Notes: generated by a model not told the origin, from the sequence alone. 64,000 nucleotides of DNA from Planomonospora sp. ID67723 (GCF_015711605.1 NZ_JABTEZ010000004.1:186001-250000); one strand, 5' to 3'. Counted from the stretch's first letter, positions 16,936-25,735 are shown. Numbers and translations are program-made.

Positions 16936-17185
16936 GGGCGTCCAAGAAATCCACATTCACTCAGTCGCTGGTCCACGGCGTCCACCGACTCCCCAGGCGG
17001 CGGCCGCGGGCCAGGGCGCGGTTCTGGCCCATATGTCGAAATGGGGGCCAGAACCTAGGTCGCCGGTGTGGACCTACCGGGGTTCGGCCACCCAGATGGG
17101 GCCATGGGCCAAGGGCCAGTAGGTGGAGCTGGAGGAGGGCCGGGTCAGCGAGGGTGGAGATGATGCCGGCGATGCCGCAGACTCA

Positions 17186-17218
17186 GTTGGGGAGGTGGGC
17201 AGGGTCCGCCTCCCCAAC
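17186..17218 (-). terminator. Terminator hairpin for the MFS gene
   Basis: GTTGGGGAGG (17186-17195) and CCTCCCCAAC (17209-17218) are perfect 10-bp arms around a 13-nt loop. The hairpin begins 12 bases after the MFS stop codon. Confidence 0.65.
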
Positions 17219-17229
17219 CGCGGCCGGTC

Positions 17230-18816
17230 TCAGGCCTGGCCGAGAACCTCCGCCGTCTCGGCGGGTGCGGGTTCGGCGACCGGTGGCTGTCTGCGGAGGG
17301 CCGCCAAGGCGAGTACGGCCAGGGCCAGGGCGGCGACCGCGCCGATCCCGGCGACGAGGTTGAGGCCTGCAGTGAACGCCTCCCGGGCGGAGGCGAGTAC
17401 GGTTTCCGCCTGGGCGGGCGGAAGATGTGCGACGGCGGTGACCGCGGCCTCGATCGAGTCGCGGGCGGCGGAGGCCGCCTCCGACGGGAGGCCGGCGGGA
17501 AGCGCGGCAGGCACGGCCTGACGGTAGACGGCGGCTCCGACGCTGCCCAGGACGGCCACGCCCAGGGCCAGGCCGAGTTCGGTGCTCGTTTCGGACATGG
17601 CCGCAGCGGATCCGGCCTTCTCGGGCGGGGCGGAGCCGACAACGAGGTCGGTGCCCAGCGCCATGACCGGGCCCTGGCCGACGTAGACGACGACGATGCC
17701 GGCGATCAGGAGGGGGAGCCCGGCTGCCTGGTCGAGCAGGGCCAGAAGGAGGAAGCCGGCCGCCGATACCGCCAGAGACCAGGCGACCACGACCCGCTCA
17801 CGCAGCCGCCGTACCAGGATGGGGGCGGCCAGGGAGGTGAGGATCATGGCGACCGACGAGGGCACCAGCCACAGGCCCGCCGTAAGGGGGGACAGGCCCT
17901 CGACTCCCTGGAGGAACCGCGTGACGAACAGGTAGGTTCCGGCGGTGGCGGCCAGGCCCAGAAGCAGGACGAGCAGGGCGCCGGTGAGAGCGCGATTCCG
18001 GAAGAGCGTCACGTCAAGCACCGGGTCGGCGAGCCCGCGCTGCCGCCGCCAGAACACCACTCCGGCGGCCAGACCGGCCAGAACGATCCCGCCGCTCAGG
18101 ACCGGGTCGCCCCCGTGGGACAGCAGCTTGACGCCGTACACGATCGTCAGCATGGCGACCAGGGAAAGCACGACGCTGACCAGGTCGGGCCGACCTGCGG
18201 TGGTGTCGCGGAACTCCGGGAGCAGCAGCGGCCCGCCCACCAGCAGCAGCGCCATCACCGGCACGGCGATCAGGAACGCCGCCCCCCACCCGAACGATTC
18301 CAGCAACGCCCCGCCGACCACCGGCCCCAGGGCGACTCCGCCGGACATGCTCGCCGCCCAGATGCCGATGGCGGTCCCCCGCTGGCGTGCGTCCCGGAAC
18401 ATGTTGCTGATCAGCGCCAACGTGGAGGGCATCAGCGTCGCCCCCGCAATCCCGAGCAGCGCCCGGGCGGCGATCAGCGCCTCCGCGCTGGGAGCGTGCG
18501 CAGCGGCCACCGATGCCATGCCGAACGCCCCCGCTCCCCACATCAGCAGCCTGCGTCGCCCGATCCGATCGCCCAGCGTCCCCATCGTCACGAGGAATCC
18601 GGCGATCATGAACCCGTAGACGTCGGTGATCCACAACATCTGCTCGCCGCTGGGTCGTAGATCGGCCGCCAAACGCGGCACTGCGAGATAAAGCACTGTG
18701 ACGTCCATGGCCAACAGCAATGTGGGCAGGGCCAGCATCGCGAGCCCGGCCCACTGTCGCACCCCAGCGACATCCGGTCGCCGACCTGCGACTTCTCGTT
18801 TAGATGGCGATGTCAT
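17230..18816 (-). CDS. DHA2-family MFS drug exporter (14 TMS)
   Basis: This encodes 528 residues with about 14 membrane helices. Signatures are the early-helix motif LLAMDVTVLYLAVPRLAADL, motif A GTLGDRIGRRRLLMWG, and the antiporter motif C-like GIWAASMSGGVALGPVVGG in helix 5. That combination is the EmrB/QacA (DHA2) proton-driven multidrug exporter pattern. It is divergent from a MerR regulator at 18874, with a shared dyad over the promoter, so induction by the exported compound through MerR is likely. A hairpin terminator follows. Confidence 0.9.
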   Translation of the reverse strand: MTSPSKREVAGRRPDVAGVRQWAGLAMLALPTLLLAMDVTVLYLAVPRLAADLRPSGEQMLWITDVYGFMIAGFLVTMGTLGDRIGRRRLLMWGAGAFGMASVAAAHAPSAEALIAARALLGIAGATLMPSTLALISNMFRDARQRGTAIGIWAASMSGGVALGPVVGGALLESFGWGAAFLIAVPVMALLLVGGPLLLPEFRDTTAGRPDLVSVVLSLVAMLTIVYGVKLLSHGGDPVLSGGIVLAGLAAGVVFWRRQRGLADPVLDVTLFRNRALTGALLVLLLGLAATAGTYLFVTRFLQGVEGLSPLTAGLWLVPSSVAMILTSLAAPILVRRLRERVVVAWSLAVSAAGFLLLALLDQAAGLPLLIAGIVVVYVGQGPVMALGTDLVVGSAPPEKAGSAAAMSETSTELGLALGVAVLGSVGAAVYRQAVPAALPAGLPSEAASAARDSIEAAVTAVAHLPPAQAETVLASAREAFTAGLNLVAGIGAVAALALAVLALAALRRQPPVAEPAPAETAEVLGQA

Positions 18817-18829
18817 GCGGCCAAGCTAA

Positions 18830-18851
18830 ACTGTCACATTGATGTGATAGT
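18830..18851. promoter_or_regulatory. MerR-type operator/promoter dyad
   Basis: ACTGTCACA (18830-18838), spacer TTGA, TGTGATAGT (18843-18851): 9-bp arms with one mismatch. It lies between the divergent MFS and MerR starts, where a MerR protein would bind its over-long promoter spacer. Confidence 0.65.
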
Positions 18852-18873
18852 CAAGCCGCACGCCGGAGGAAAC

Positions 18874-19269
18874 ATGCGCATCGGGGAACTTGAGCGCCGC
18901 ACTGGGGTCAACCGGCGCCTCCTGCGTTACTACGAGGAGCAGGGCCTCCTCCACCCCGAGCGCGAACCCAGCGGCTACCGCGAGTACGCCGAATCGGACG
19001 TCGCAACCGTCCGCCACATCCGCAACCTGCTCGCCGCCGGACTGTCCACGACCACCATCGCTGACCTGCTGCCCTGCATGGGCAAGGACGGCGATGCTCT
19101 CATCGCCGACTGCCCCGAACTCCTGCTCGACCTCCACCGCGAACGCGCCCGCATCGAGGCCGCCATCCACGAACTGGAGAGCGCCCGCACCACCCTGGAC
19201 GCGGTCATCGCCACCGCACCCCCCGAGGCCGAGCGGGCCGCCCGCGCCATGCTCGCCCCGGCGACCTGA
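18874..19269 (+). CDS. MerR-family transcriptional regulator
   Basis: This encodes 131 residues from ATG 18874 (MRIGELERRTGVNRRLLRYY), with GGAGGA immediately upstream. The N-terminal winged helix (LRYYEEQGLLHPEREPSGYR) is followed by a dimerisation coiled coil. The two cysteines in PCMGKDGDALIADCPELL do not form a heavy-metal CxnC loop, so a small-molecule ligand is more likely than a metal. It is divergent from and probably controls the MFS exporter, as is usual for MerR/efflux pairs. Confidence 0.88.
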   Translation: MRIGELERRTGVNRRLLRYYEEQGLLHPEREPSGYREYAESDVATVRHIRNLLAAGLSTTTIADLLPCMGKDGDALIADCPELLLDLHRERARIEAAIHELESARTTLDAVIATAPPEAERAARAMLAPAT

Positions 19270-19461
19270 CGGATCTGGTACGGCAGGCGCACGGGCTGCT
19301 GGTGCTGGCCATCACCCACCGCAAGGGCGGCCTGTCACGGGTTTCCGCCGCCAAGCCCGGCCGCTCCAGCGAGATCACCGCCGCCCGCCACAACTATCGG
19401 CGAAAACGATCCTTCTAGGGGTGTCGACTCGCGGAACGGAGTGCCCGTCACCGGCTCGTGG

Positions 19462-20670
19462 TCACATGTCCCAGGTGACCGGGAGGCTCTTGACCCCGTA
19501 GATGTCGGCGATCTCCGGGCGCAGGGCAACCTCTTCGGCCGGTACGGCCAGGCGCAGCGCGGGGAAGCGGTTGAGGAGCGCGGGGAGCGCGACCCGCAGT
19601 TCGACGCGGGCGAGCTGCTGGCCCAGGCACTGGTGGATACCGTGGCCGAAGGCCAGGTGGCCGCCGTCCCGCCTGCGCAGGTCGAGCACGTGGGGGTCGG
19701 GGAAGCGCTCGGGGTCGCGGTTGGCGGTGTTGTACGACAGGATGACCGTCATACCGGCCGTGATGGTGTGGCCGCCCAGTTCGACGTCCTCCAGCGCGAC
19801 CCTATGGAACTGCTTGGCGACGCTCAGATACCGCAGCAGCTCTTCGACGGCCTGGTCGGCGAGCGCAGGTTCGGCGCGCAGTGCGGCCAGTTGGTCCGGG
19901 TTGCGCAGCAGCGCGAAGGTGCCGAGCGCCAGCATGTTCGCGGTGGTGTCGAACCCGGCCGCCAGCAGGATCAGGGCCATCCCCTGCAGTTCCTCGTCGG
20001 TCAGGTCGCTGTCGAGTAGGTCGCTGAGCACGTCGTCGGTGGGATCGGCGCGCTTGGCGGCCACCAGCTCGGCGAGGTAGCGCTGGGTCGCGGCGTAGGC
20101 CGCGATCAGCTCCTCGTCGCTGACCTCTCCGCCGAGGAACTTGTCGATGTTCTCCTGGAAGAAGCCCCGGTCCGCATACGGCACGCCCAGCAGCTCGCAG
20201 ATCACGAGAGTGGGGATGGGCTTGGCGAATGCGGTCACCAGGTCCACCGGCGGTCCGGCCTTCTCCATGGCGTCCAGGTGGTCGGCGGTGATCTGCTCGA
20301 TGCGTTCGGTGAGCAGTCGCATCCGCCGTGCGGTGAACTTGCCGACCAGCGGTTTGCGGTAGCGGCTGTGCTGCGGCTCGTCCATGAGAAGGAACTCGCC
20401 GGGCGACGCCGGGGGGACCTCGATCTCACCGTAGTCGATCAGCGGGTGGTGGCGCATGAGTTCCTTGCGCGAGCTGAATCGCGGGTCGGCCAGGACCGAG
20501 CGGACCAGGTCGTAGCCGGTGACCAGCCAGCCCTGGTGACCGCTGGGGAAGGGGAAGCGACTGATCGGGCCGTGCTCACGGGCCTCGATCAACTCTGCTG
20601 GCGGGTCGAAGGGACAGCCGGGCTGACGCGCCGTCGGCATCGCTGTGAGGGTGTGGACAGAATCGTTCAT
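19462..20670 (-). CDS. Cytochrome P450 (bacterial class I, CYP105/107-like)
   Basis: This encodes 402 residues from ATG 20670 (MNDSVHTLTAMPTARQPGCP). Landmarks are the I-helix oxygen-activation motif LLAAGFDTTANM, K-helix EELLRYLS, an NRDPERFPDPHVLDLRR segment, and the haem loop FGHGIHQCLGQQLAR with the axial Cys at about residue 348. It needs ferredoxin and ferredoxin reductase, which are not in the window. It is the last gene of the PadR-DUF1048-DrrA-DrrB operon, 35 bases after the permease, suggesting oxidative tailoring or detoxification of the exported compound. The substrate is unknown. Confidence 0.92.
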   Translation of the reverse strand: MNDSVHTLTAMPTARQPGCPFDPPAELIEAREHGPISRFPFPSGHQGWLVTGYDLVRSVLADPRFSSRKELMRHHPLIDYGEIEVPPASPGEFLLMDEPQHSRYRKPLVGKFTARRMRLLTERIEQITADHLDAMEKAGPPVDLVTAFAKPIPTLVICELLGVPYADRGFFQENIDKFLGGEVSDEELIAAYAATQRYLAELVAAKRADPTDDVLSDLLDSDLTDEELQGMALILLAAGFDTTANMLALGTFALLRNPDQLAALRAEPALADQAVEELLRYLSVAKQFHRVALEDVELGGHTITAGMTVILSYNTANRDPERFPDPHVLDLRRRDGGHLAFGHGIHQCLGQQLARVELRVALPALLNRFPALRLAVPAEEVALRPEIADIYGVKSLPVTWDM

Positions 20671-20705
20671 GACCGTTCCTTTCGATGTGCAGGCACGCGG
20701 CCGAT

Positions 20706-21467
20706 CTAGGAGATCTTGCGGCGGTAGGTCCTCATGGCGAAGGCGTAGGCGACGACGAGGATGCCGACACACCAGGCCAGGGCGATCCAGATGTCGGTGC
20801 CGACCGGCTGCTGGGTGAACAGGGCGCGGATGGCGTTGACGATGGAGGTCACCGGCTGGTGTTCGGCGAAGGCGCGCACCGGGCCGGGCATGGTGGCGGT
20901 GGGCACGAAGGCCGAGCTGAGGAAGGGCAGGAAGATGAGCGGGTAGGAGAACGCGCTCGCGCCTTCCACGGTCGTGGCCGACAGGCCGGGGATGACGGCG
21001 ATCCAGGTCAGTGCCAGGGTGAACAGGATCAGGATGCCCGCCACCGACAGCCACGCCAGCACTCCCGCCGCTGAGCGGAAGCCCATCAGCAGGGCCACGC
21101 CCATCACGACCCCGAGCGAGATCACATTGGCGACCAGTGAGGTCAGCACGTGCGCCCACAGCACCGACGACCGCGCGGTCGGCATCGACTGGAAGCGCTC
21201 GAAGATGCCGCCCTTCATGTCCATGAACAGCCGGTAGGCGGTGTAGGCGATGCCAGAGGCGACCGTGATGAGCAGGATGCCGGGCAGCATGTAGTCCACA
21301 TACGAGTCCGCTCCTGTGTTGATCGCGCCGCCGAACACGTAGACGAACATCAGCATCATGGCGATCGGCATGATCGCGGTCGTGATGATGGTGTCCGGGC
21401 TGCGGGTGATGTGGCGCAGGGATCGTCCCAGCAGGACGGTGGTGTCGCCGAAGAAATGCTTGCTCAT
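20706..21467 (-). CDS. ABC-2 type permease, DrrB-like
   Basis: This encodes 253 residues with six helices. An N-terminal amphipathic segment SLRHITRSPDTIITTAIMPI is followed by MMLMFVYVFGGAI. The ABC-2 signature region EGASAFSYPLIFLPFLSSAF, then VPTATMPGPVRAFAEHQPVT, matches the daunorubicin resistance DrrB subgroup. It starts nine bases after the ATPase stop and forms the membrane half of the exporter. The protein is in the cytoplasmic membrane. Confidence 0.9.
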   Translation of the reverse strand: MSKHFFGDTTVLLGRSLRHITRSPDTIITTAIMPIAMMLMFVYVFGGAINTGADSYVDYMLPGILLITVASGIAYTAYRLFMDMKGGIFERFQSMPTARSSVLWAHVLTSLVANVISLGVVMGVALLMGFRSAAGVLAWLSVAGILILFTLALTWIAVIPGLSATTVEGASAFSYPLIFLPFLSSAFVPTATMPGPVRAFAEHQPVTSIVNAIRALFTQQPVGTDIWIALAWCVGILVVAYAFAMRTYRRKIS

Positions 21468-21476
21468 CGTTGTTCC

Positions 21477-22241
21477 CTATGCCTTCGTGCCGACGAGGGT
21501 GAGGAAGACGTCCTCCAGGGTCGGCTGCTTTTCGACGTATTCGATCTTGGCGGGCGGCAGCAGCTGTTTGAGCTCTGCCAGGGTGCCGTTGACGATGATC
21601 CGGCCCTCGTGCAGGATCGCGATCCGGTCGGCGAGGTGTTCGGCCTCGTCCAGGTACTGCGTGGTGAGCAGCACCGTCGTGCCCCGGTCGGCGAGTTCCC
21701 TGACGGCCTGCCAGACCTCGATGCGCGCCTGGGGGTCGAGCCCGGTCGTCGGCTCGTCGAGGAAGATGACCGGCGGATCGCCGATCAGGCTCATCGCGAT
21801 GTCGAGGCGGCGGCGCATACCGCCCGAATACGTCGCCACCTTCCGCGCGCCCGCCTCCGTCAGCGAGAAACGCTCCAGCAGGTCATCGGCGATCTTGCCT
21901 GGATTCCTGAGGTGCCGCAGCCGGGCGACCAGCACCAGGTTCTCCCGTCCGCTGAGGATCTCATCCACCGCGGCGAACTGTCCGGTGAGGCTGATGGACT
22001 CGCGCACGTCCGCGGCCTGCGTGGCGACGTCGAAGCCGTTCACGCGGGCGGTGCCCGCGTCGGCCTTGAGCAGCGTGGACAGGATCTTCACGACCGTGGT
22101 CTTGCCCGCGCCGTTGGAGCCGAGCAGGGCGAAGATGCTGCCCCGGGCCACGTCGAAGTCCACACCGCGCAGTACGTGCAGTTCCTTGTACGACTTCTCC
22201 AGGCCCTGCACCTGGATCGCCGGGGCTTGCTGTGTCGTCAT
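21477..22241 (-). CDS. ABC transporter ATP-binding protein, DrrA-like
   Basis: This encodes about 254 residues. Walker A is LLGSNGAGKTTVVKILSTLL, the Q-loop region SLTGQFAAVDE, the signature YSGGMRRRLDIAMSL, Walker B VIFLDEPTTGLDPQ and the switch region LLTTQYLDEAEHLADRI. A DrrA-type C-terminal regulatory stretch PTLEDVFLTLVG follows. ATG 22241 shares a base with the stop of the DUF1048 gene (TGATG), implying translational coupling; GTG 22244 is one codon earlier. It pairs with the permease to export a hydrophobic compound. Confidence 0.92.
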   Translation of the reverse strand: MTTQQAPAIQVQGLEKSYKELHVLRGVDFDVARGSIFALLGSNGAGKTTVVKILSTLLKADAGTARVNGFDVATQAADVRESISLTGQFAAVDEILSGRENLVLVARLRHLRNPGKIADDLLERFSLTEAGARKVATYSGGMRRRLDIAMSLIGDPPVIFLDEPTTGLDPQARIEVWQAVRELADRGTTVLLTTQYLDEAEHLADRIAILHEGRIIVNGTLAELKQLLPPAKIEYVEKQPTLEDVFLTLVGTKA

Positions 22242-22654
22242 CACTTGGTCCTGTCTTGTGGTGGGGTGTCGTCGCCGGCGGCGCGGGCGACGGCGCTGGT
22301 GAAACGGTTGCGTTCACGGGCCCGGTACTGGCCGAGGGGGTAGTTGGCCATGAACGCCTCGACGAACTCGATGGGGTCGTCGCCGAAGAGGTCGCGGATC
22401 GGGGTTCCGTCCGCCGCGCTCCGTTCGAGCAGGTCGGCGAGGTCCTCGTACATCGCCATCGCACCCGCGCCGTCCGCCGGCCCGAAGTGCATCAGGTAGC
22501 GCTCCAGCGCCTCGGCAGCCGTGCGGTAGTTCTCAGGAAGCTGCTTGACGCGCGCCTTGTACTGCCACCAGCGCTTCTTCTCCTCGAGCGACCCGGTGAC
22601 CACCTCCAGGTATCGCAGGTAGCGGTTCTTCGGCTCGTTCGATCCTGTGGCCAT
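22241..22654 (-). CDS. DUF1048-family protein
   Basis: This encodes 137 residues, starting MATGSNEPKNRYLRYLEVVT. The mostly helical, charged protein with RWWQYKARVKQLPENYRTAA and DPIEFVEAFMANYPLGQYRA matches the DUF1048 family. That family is almost always found next to PadR regulators and DrrAB-like transporters; its biochemical role is not established. Its stop overlaps the DrrA start and it begins two bases after the PadR stop, so all five genes form one transcript. Confidence 0.85.
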   Translation of the reverse strand: MATGSNEPKNRYLRYLEVVTGSLEEKKRWWQYKARVKQLPENYRTAAEALERYLMHFGPADGAGAMAMYEDLADLLERSAADGTPIRDLFGDDPIEFVEAFMANYPLGQYRARERNRFTSAVARAAGDDTPPQDRTK

Positions 22655-22656
22655 GG

Positions 22657-22986
22657 CTATTTACCTCCTTCGCGGAGCTGTTCGAGCCGTTCTGCGAGGA
22701 AGCTCCAGGTCCTCCAGAACTCTTCGAGGTACTCCCGGCCCTGAGTGTTGAGGGAGTACACCTTGCGCGGCGGCCCCTTCTCGGACGGAACCTTCTCCAC
22801 ATCGACCAGGCCGCGCTGCTCGACCCGGACCAGCAGCGCGTAGATGGTGCCCTCGGCGATGTCGGAGAAGCCCTGACCCCGCAGCCACGCCGTGATCTCG
22901 TAGCCGTACGCGGGCCGGCTGGACAGGATCGCCAGGACGATGCCCTCCAGCGTCCCTTTGAGCATCTCCGTCGCCTGCTTGCCCAT
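22657..22986 (-). CDS. PadR-family transcriptional regulator
   Basis: This encodes 109 residues from ATG 22986 (MGKQATEMLKGTLEGIVLAI), chosen for the AAGGAGG eight bases upstream. The winged helix contains SRPAYGYEITAWLRGQGF, EGTIYALLVRVEQRGLVDVE and KVPSEKGPPRKVYSLNTQGR, all diagnostic of PadR. It has a short C-terminal dimerisation helix, as in subfamily 2. It is the first gene of the ABC/P450 operon and presumably represses it from the tandem repeats just upstream until a ligand binds. Confidence 0.92.
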   Translation of the reverse strand: MGKQATEMLKGTLEGIVLAILSSRPAYGYEITAWLRGQGFSDIAEGTIYALLVRVEQRGLVDVEKVPSEKGPPRKVYSLNTQGREYLEEFWRTWSFLAERLEQLREGGK

Positions 22987-23015
22987 GGAAACGCCCTCCT
23001 TCATCTACTCAATGC

Positions 23016-23054
23016 TACTGACTACCAGTACAGAGTAACACTGACTACCGGTAC
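23016..23054. promoter_or_regulatory. Tandem operator-like repeats upstream of the PadR operon
   Basis: ACTGACTACCAGTAC (23017-23031) and ACTGACTACCGGTAC (23040-23054) differ at one base and lie 23 bp apart. The first is embedded in a TACTG-N5-CAGTA dyad. Their place before padR suggests cooperative PadR binding. Confidence 0.6.
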
Positions 23055-23291
23055 CTAGCAACACCGAATAGTTGAAGCGTGACCCGGGACCGAAAGCGCA
23101 TGGACGCGGGCGACTTGATCACTGCTCGTGGGCGAGCCCGCCGCCGCCCGCGCAGGGGAGGAGACGAGCTGCGTCAACCCACCGAAGATTTCGACCGCCG
23201 GCTTCGCCTCCGCAGCCGCGGCGGGAGTACCGGCGACCACGAGCGCTCCCGCGAATGCCGCAATCGCCGAACACCTCATGGCATCCACCAT
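23055..23291 (-). CDS. Possible small secreted peptide
   Basis: A frame from ATG 23291 (MVDAMRCSAIAAFAGALVVA, then GTPAAAA) gives a plausible signal peptide and a mature part of about 55 residues (AKPAVEIFGGLTQLVSSPAR). There is no clear ribosome site and its 3' end runs into the operator repeats of the PadR operon. An alternative start is ATG 23279. Treat as tentative. Confidence 0.35.
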   Translation of the reverse strand: MVDAMRCSAIAAFAGALVVAGTPAAAAEAKPAVEIFGGLTQLVSSPARAAAGSPTSSDQVARVHALSVPGHASTIRCC

Positions 23292-23489
23292 CACCGACCG
23301 CGCTGACACCGGACCGTCGCCGTGCTGACACGGTCGCCGGCGCGACACCGCACATCAGACCCGACCACCGCCGGGACCCCGCCAGCTGGCCGGGCGCGCA
23401 ACATGAACCCGAACGTCACACCGCCGTAGTCGGCATAATCAGGTTCGTGTTCACGCGCCACCTGCCGTGAGAATCTACGAGCCCGCCGC

Positions 23490-23800
23490 TTTACGCGGCC
23501 GCCGACTTCAACTTCGCGCCCGAGGCCGGGCTGCCGGCGGACGCCTCACGGATGCTTCCGTTCAACGTCGCGTCCTGGTTCGAGGACCCGCTGGCCGATC
23601 CGCCCTCCATCCCCAAGACCCGCGTCTCCAAGCGGATGCGGGAGTACCGGTTCGTCGACGCCTTCGCCCGCCTGCACGAGCAGACCGGCGACGAACGCCT
23701 TCTCGCGCCGACCGGCCGGACCGACCGCACCAACTGGATCATGCTCTCCGAATCCCTGGCCCCGGGCCTGATTGACGGCGCCCTCCTGGACAGCCCGGCT
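23490..23800 (+). pseudogene. Unknown gene fragment
   Basis: The plus-strand frame reads AADFNFAPEAGLPADASRML, then PFNVASWFEDPLADPPSIPK, RMREYRFVDAFARLHEQTGD and NWIMLSESLAPGLIDGALLD. It looks like genuine protein, but it lacks a proper start and stops making sense at about 23800, where a minus-strand MFS fragment begins. I do not recognise the family. It is flanked by rearrangement junctions on both sides. Confidence 0.45.
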
Positions 23801-23814
23801 GGCGCCAGCGACCA

Positions 23815-23990
23815 TCATGGGCAGGCGTGGATCGCGTGTGACCGTCGCGGCCAGCAGCGGGACCGCCGCGGCGAACGCGCCGTCACCGATGGCGTTGATG
23901 CCCGTCGCCCACCACCGCCGCCCGTAGGCCACCGGCAGGCGCGATCCGGCGGCCGGTGGCGCATCCGGAACCCGCTCCACCTGCGGTGGC
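23815..23990 (-). pseudogene. MFS transporter, N-terminal fragment
   Basis: AYGRRWWATGINAIGDGAFA followed by AAVPLLAATVTRDPRL is the first helix and loop of an MFS permease. After VTRDPRL the sequence no longer resembles the family, so only about 45 residues survive. Confidence 0.5.
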
Positions 23991-24433
23991 TGCGGTGGGC
24001 GTCCGACGAGCTCGCCACGCGCCCCTCGAGTCGTACCCGGCCCGCCCCACGTGGTGACCAAGAAGAGCACGTCCACCCAGACCACGGCGCGTTACCCCGC
24101 GCGGGGCGTCGGCGCGTTGTGGACCGCAGGAACCCAGCCGCCCGCGGACAGGGCGGTCCGGCTGCTCGGCCGGGCGCGCGCCGAACTGCTGGAATCCGGG
24201 CGCACCGTCGTGTACATGACGACCGCGCTCGGAGCGGGTGCGCGCCAGGCACTCCAGGGCGAGCCTGCCGCCTGCCGGGGCCGGCCGCTGGTTGGTCGCG
24301 GCGGCGGCCGTCCGGGAGCCGGCGGATCACCTCGCGGATCACCGATCCGCCTCCGGCGTCCAGGGCGACGGAGGAGACCATCCACCGCTCGGCCCGCGCC
24401 GGTAAGGCGCCTGCTGTCGTGCCTACCGAGCTT

Positions 24434-25231
24434 TCAGCGGTAGCGGGCCAGTTCCCACGGGTCGTGCGCGCAGAACACCTCGACCTCGCCCTGGTGGTCG
24501 CGCACCAACTCGCGCAGCCGCGCCTGGGTGCCGAGTCGCAGGTCGCGATGGACCTCCGAGCCGGTCTGGACGAGGTCCATCAACGGGTGCGGCTCCTTCG
24601 ACGCCTCGATCTCGCGGTGGTAGTAGTAGGCGTCGCCGCAGTGCAGGAGCCACCGGTCGCCGTCGCGCACGGCGACTCCGGTATGGCCGGCGGTGTGCCC
24701 GCCGAGCGGGATCAGCTTGATCTCCGGCGGCAGCCCTTTCGGCTGCACCGCGGTGAAGCCGAACCATTCCTCCCCCGGCGCGGCAGGGTAGGTGACCCAG
24801 TCGGGGCCGTGAGCCCAGTGGGCGGGCCGGTAGCGGAAGCTGGGTGCCTGGGCCAGTGCCGCCTCGAGTTCGGCGGCCAGCACATGGACCCGTGCGCCGG
24901 GGAAGTCGGGAAGGCCGCCGCAGTGGTCCACGTCCAGATGGGTCACGATGATGTGGCGCACCTCGGACGGCGCGTGGCCGAGCCGGGCGATCTGGCGGAC
25001 GGCCGCCTCCTCCTCATCCAGGGCGGGTTGGGCCATCTCGGCCCAGTCGGCACCGAGCGTGCCGCCCGGGTCACGGATATCGCCGAGGCCGAGTCCGGTC
25101 TCGACCAGTACCAGGCCGTCGGCGTCGGTTTCGATGAGCAGGCAGTGGTTCACCGCGGGTGCGGGCTGCGGACCGTCGTAGGTGGCCTCGATCGTCCGGA
25201 CGGACCCGCAGTTCAGATGATGGATCTTCAT
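24434..25231 (-). CDS. MBL-fold metallo-hydrolase
   Basis: This encodes 265 residues from ATG 25231 (MKIHHLNCGSVRTIEATYDG). The metal-binding motif VTHLDVDHCGG has the family's HxxxDH form with Asp in place of the second His, a common variant in lactonase-like members. Later ligands are in PLGGHTAGHTGVAV and HCGDAYYYH, and the C-terminal CAHDPWE. It is cytoplasmic, with no signal peptide. It is divergent from a MerR regulator at 25279, with a perfect dyad between, so it is probably induced by its substrate. Lactonase or glyoxalase II-like chemistry are possibilities; the substrate is unknown. Confidence 0.85.
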   Translation of the reverse strand: MKIHHLNCGSVRTIEATYDGPQPAPAVNHCLLIETDADGLVLVETGLGLGDIRDPGGTLGADWAEMAQPALDEEEAAVRQIARLGHAPSEVRHIIVTHLDVDHCGGLPDFPGARVHVLAAELEAALAQAPSFRYRPAHWAHGPDWVTYPAAPGEEWFGFTAVQPKGLPPEIKLIPLGGHTAGHTGVAVRDGDRWLLHCGDAYYYHREIEASKEPHPLMDLVQTGSEVHRDLRLGTQARLRELVRDHQGEVEVFCAHDPWELARYR

Positions 25232-25245
25232 GGCGTCTAGACTGC

Positions 25246-25267
25246 GACTTGAAGCGCGGTTCAAGTC
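25246..25267. promoter_or_regulatory. MerR operator dyad between MBL hydrolase and regulator
   Basis: GACTTGAA (25246-25253), spacer GCGCGG, TTCAAGTC (25260-25267): perfect 8-bp arms. It is centred in the short gap between divergent starts, the usual position for a MerR-controlled promoter. Confidence 0.7.
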
Positions 25268-25278
25268 AAGGGGCGTCG

Positions 25279-25713
25279 ATGAACGAAGGCTCGCTGGATA
25301 TCGCCGAGGTGGCGCGGCGGTCCGGGTTGGCGCCTTCGGCGCTGCGCTTCTACGAGAAGAAAGGACTGATCGTCTCTGCGGGACGCAACGGGCTCCGCCG
25401 CACCTATCACCCGGACGTGCTGGAACGCTTGGAACTGATCACGTGCGCGCGGGATGCCGGATTCTCGGTTGCGGAGATCGGCCGGTTCCTGGTGGCCCGA
25501 TCCGGCGATCCGGACCTGCGTGTCCGCATGGCCGCCAGGGCCTGCGCCCTCGATGAGCAGATCGGCCGGCTCACCCGGCTGCGCGACAGTCTCCGGCACG
25601 CCGCCATCTGCGATCATGAGTCGATCGTCGAATGCCCCGACTTCAAACAGGCCATCGGCAACGAGCCCGCCGCCGGGCTCGTCCGCTCCTCCCACCGCGA
25701 TCGGCTCTGCTGA
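25279..25713 (+). CDS. MerR-family regulator
   Basis: This encodes 144 residues from ATG 25279 (MNEGSLDIAEVARRSGLAPS). The winged helix LRFYEKKGLIVSAGRNGLRR is followed by a coiled coil and a C-terminal cysteine pair (HAAICDHESIVECPDF) like that of SoxR-like MerR proteins, though the spacing is not the SoxR iron-sulfur CxxCxCxxxxxC pattern. It is divergent from the MBL hydrolase and probably controls it. Confidence 0.88.
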   Translation: MNEGSLDIAEVARRSGLAPSALRFYEKKGLIVSAGRNGLRRTYHPDVLERLELITCARDAGFSVAEIGRFLVARSGDPDLRVRMAARACALDEQIGRLTRLRDSLRHAAICDHESIVECPDFKQAIGNEPAAGLVRSSHRDRLC

Positions 25714-25735
25714 AGATCTGAACTCCGAACAAGAC

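Noticed and set aside
19270-19435. Peptide DLTDLVRQAHGLLVLAITHR.. after the MerR gene, resembling part of a small toxin
   Set aside because: Only about 50 residues, no start, and the similarity to BrnT/RelE-like proteins is too weak to name.
23055-23500. Additional overlapping short frames on both strands upstream of the PadR operon
   Set aside because: Apart from one possible signal-peptide frame, none has a ribosome site or family, and they overlap the operator repeats.
24051-24430. Plus-strand frame containing RAVRLLGRARAELLESGRTV
   Set aside because: It looks partly protein-like but has no recognisable domain. It lies in a mosaic of fragments, and the opposite-strand frames are equally open.
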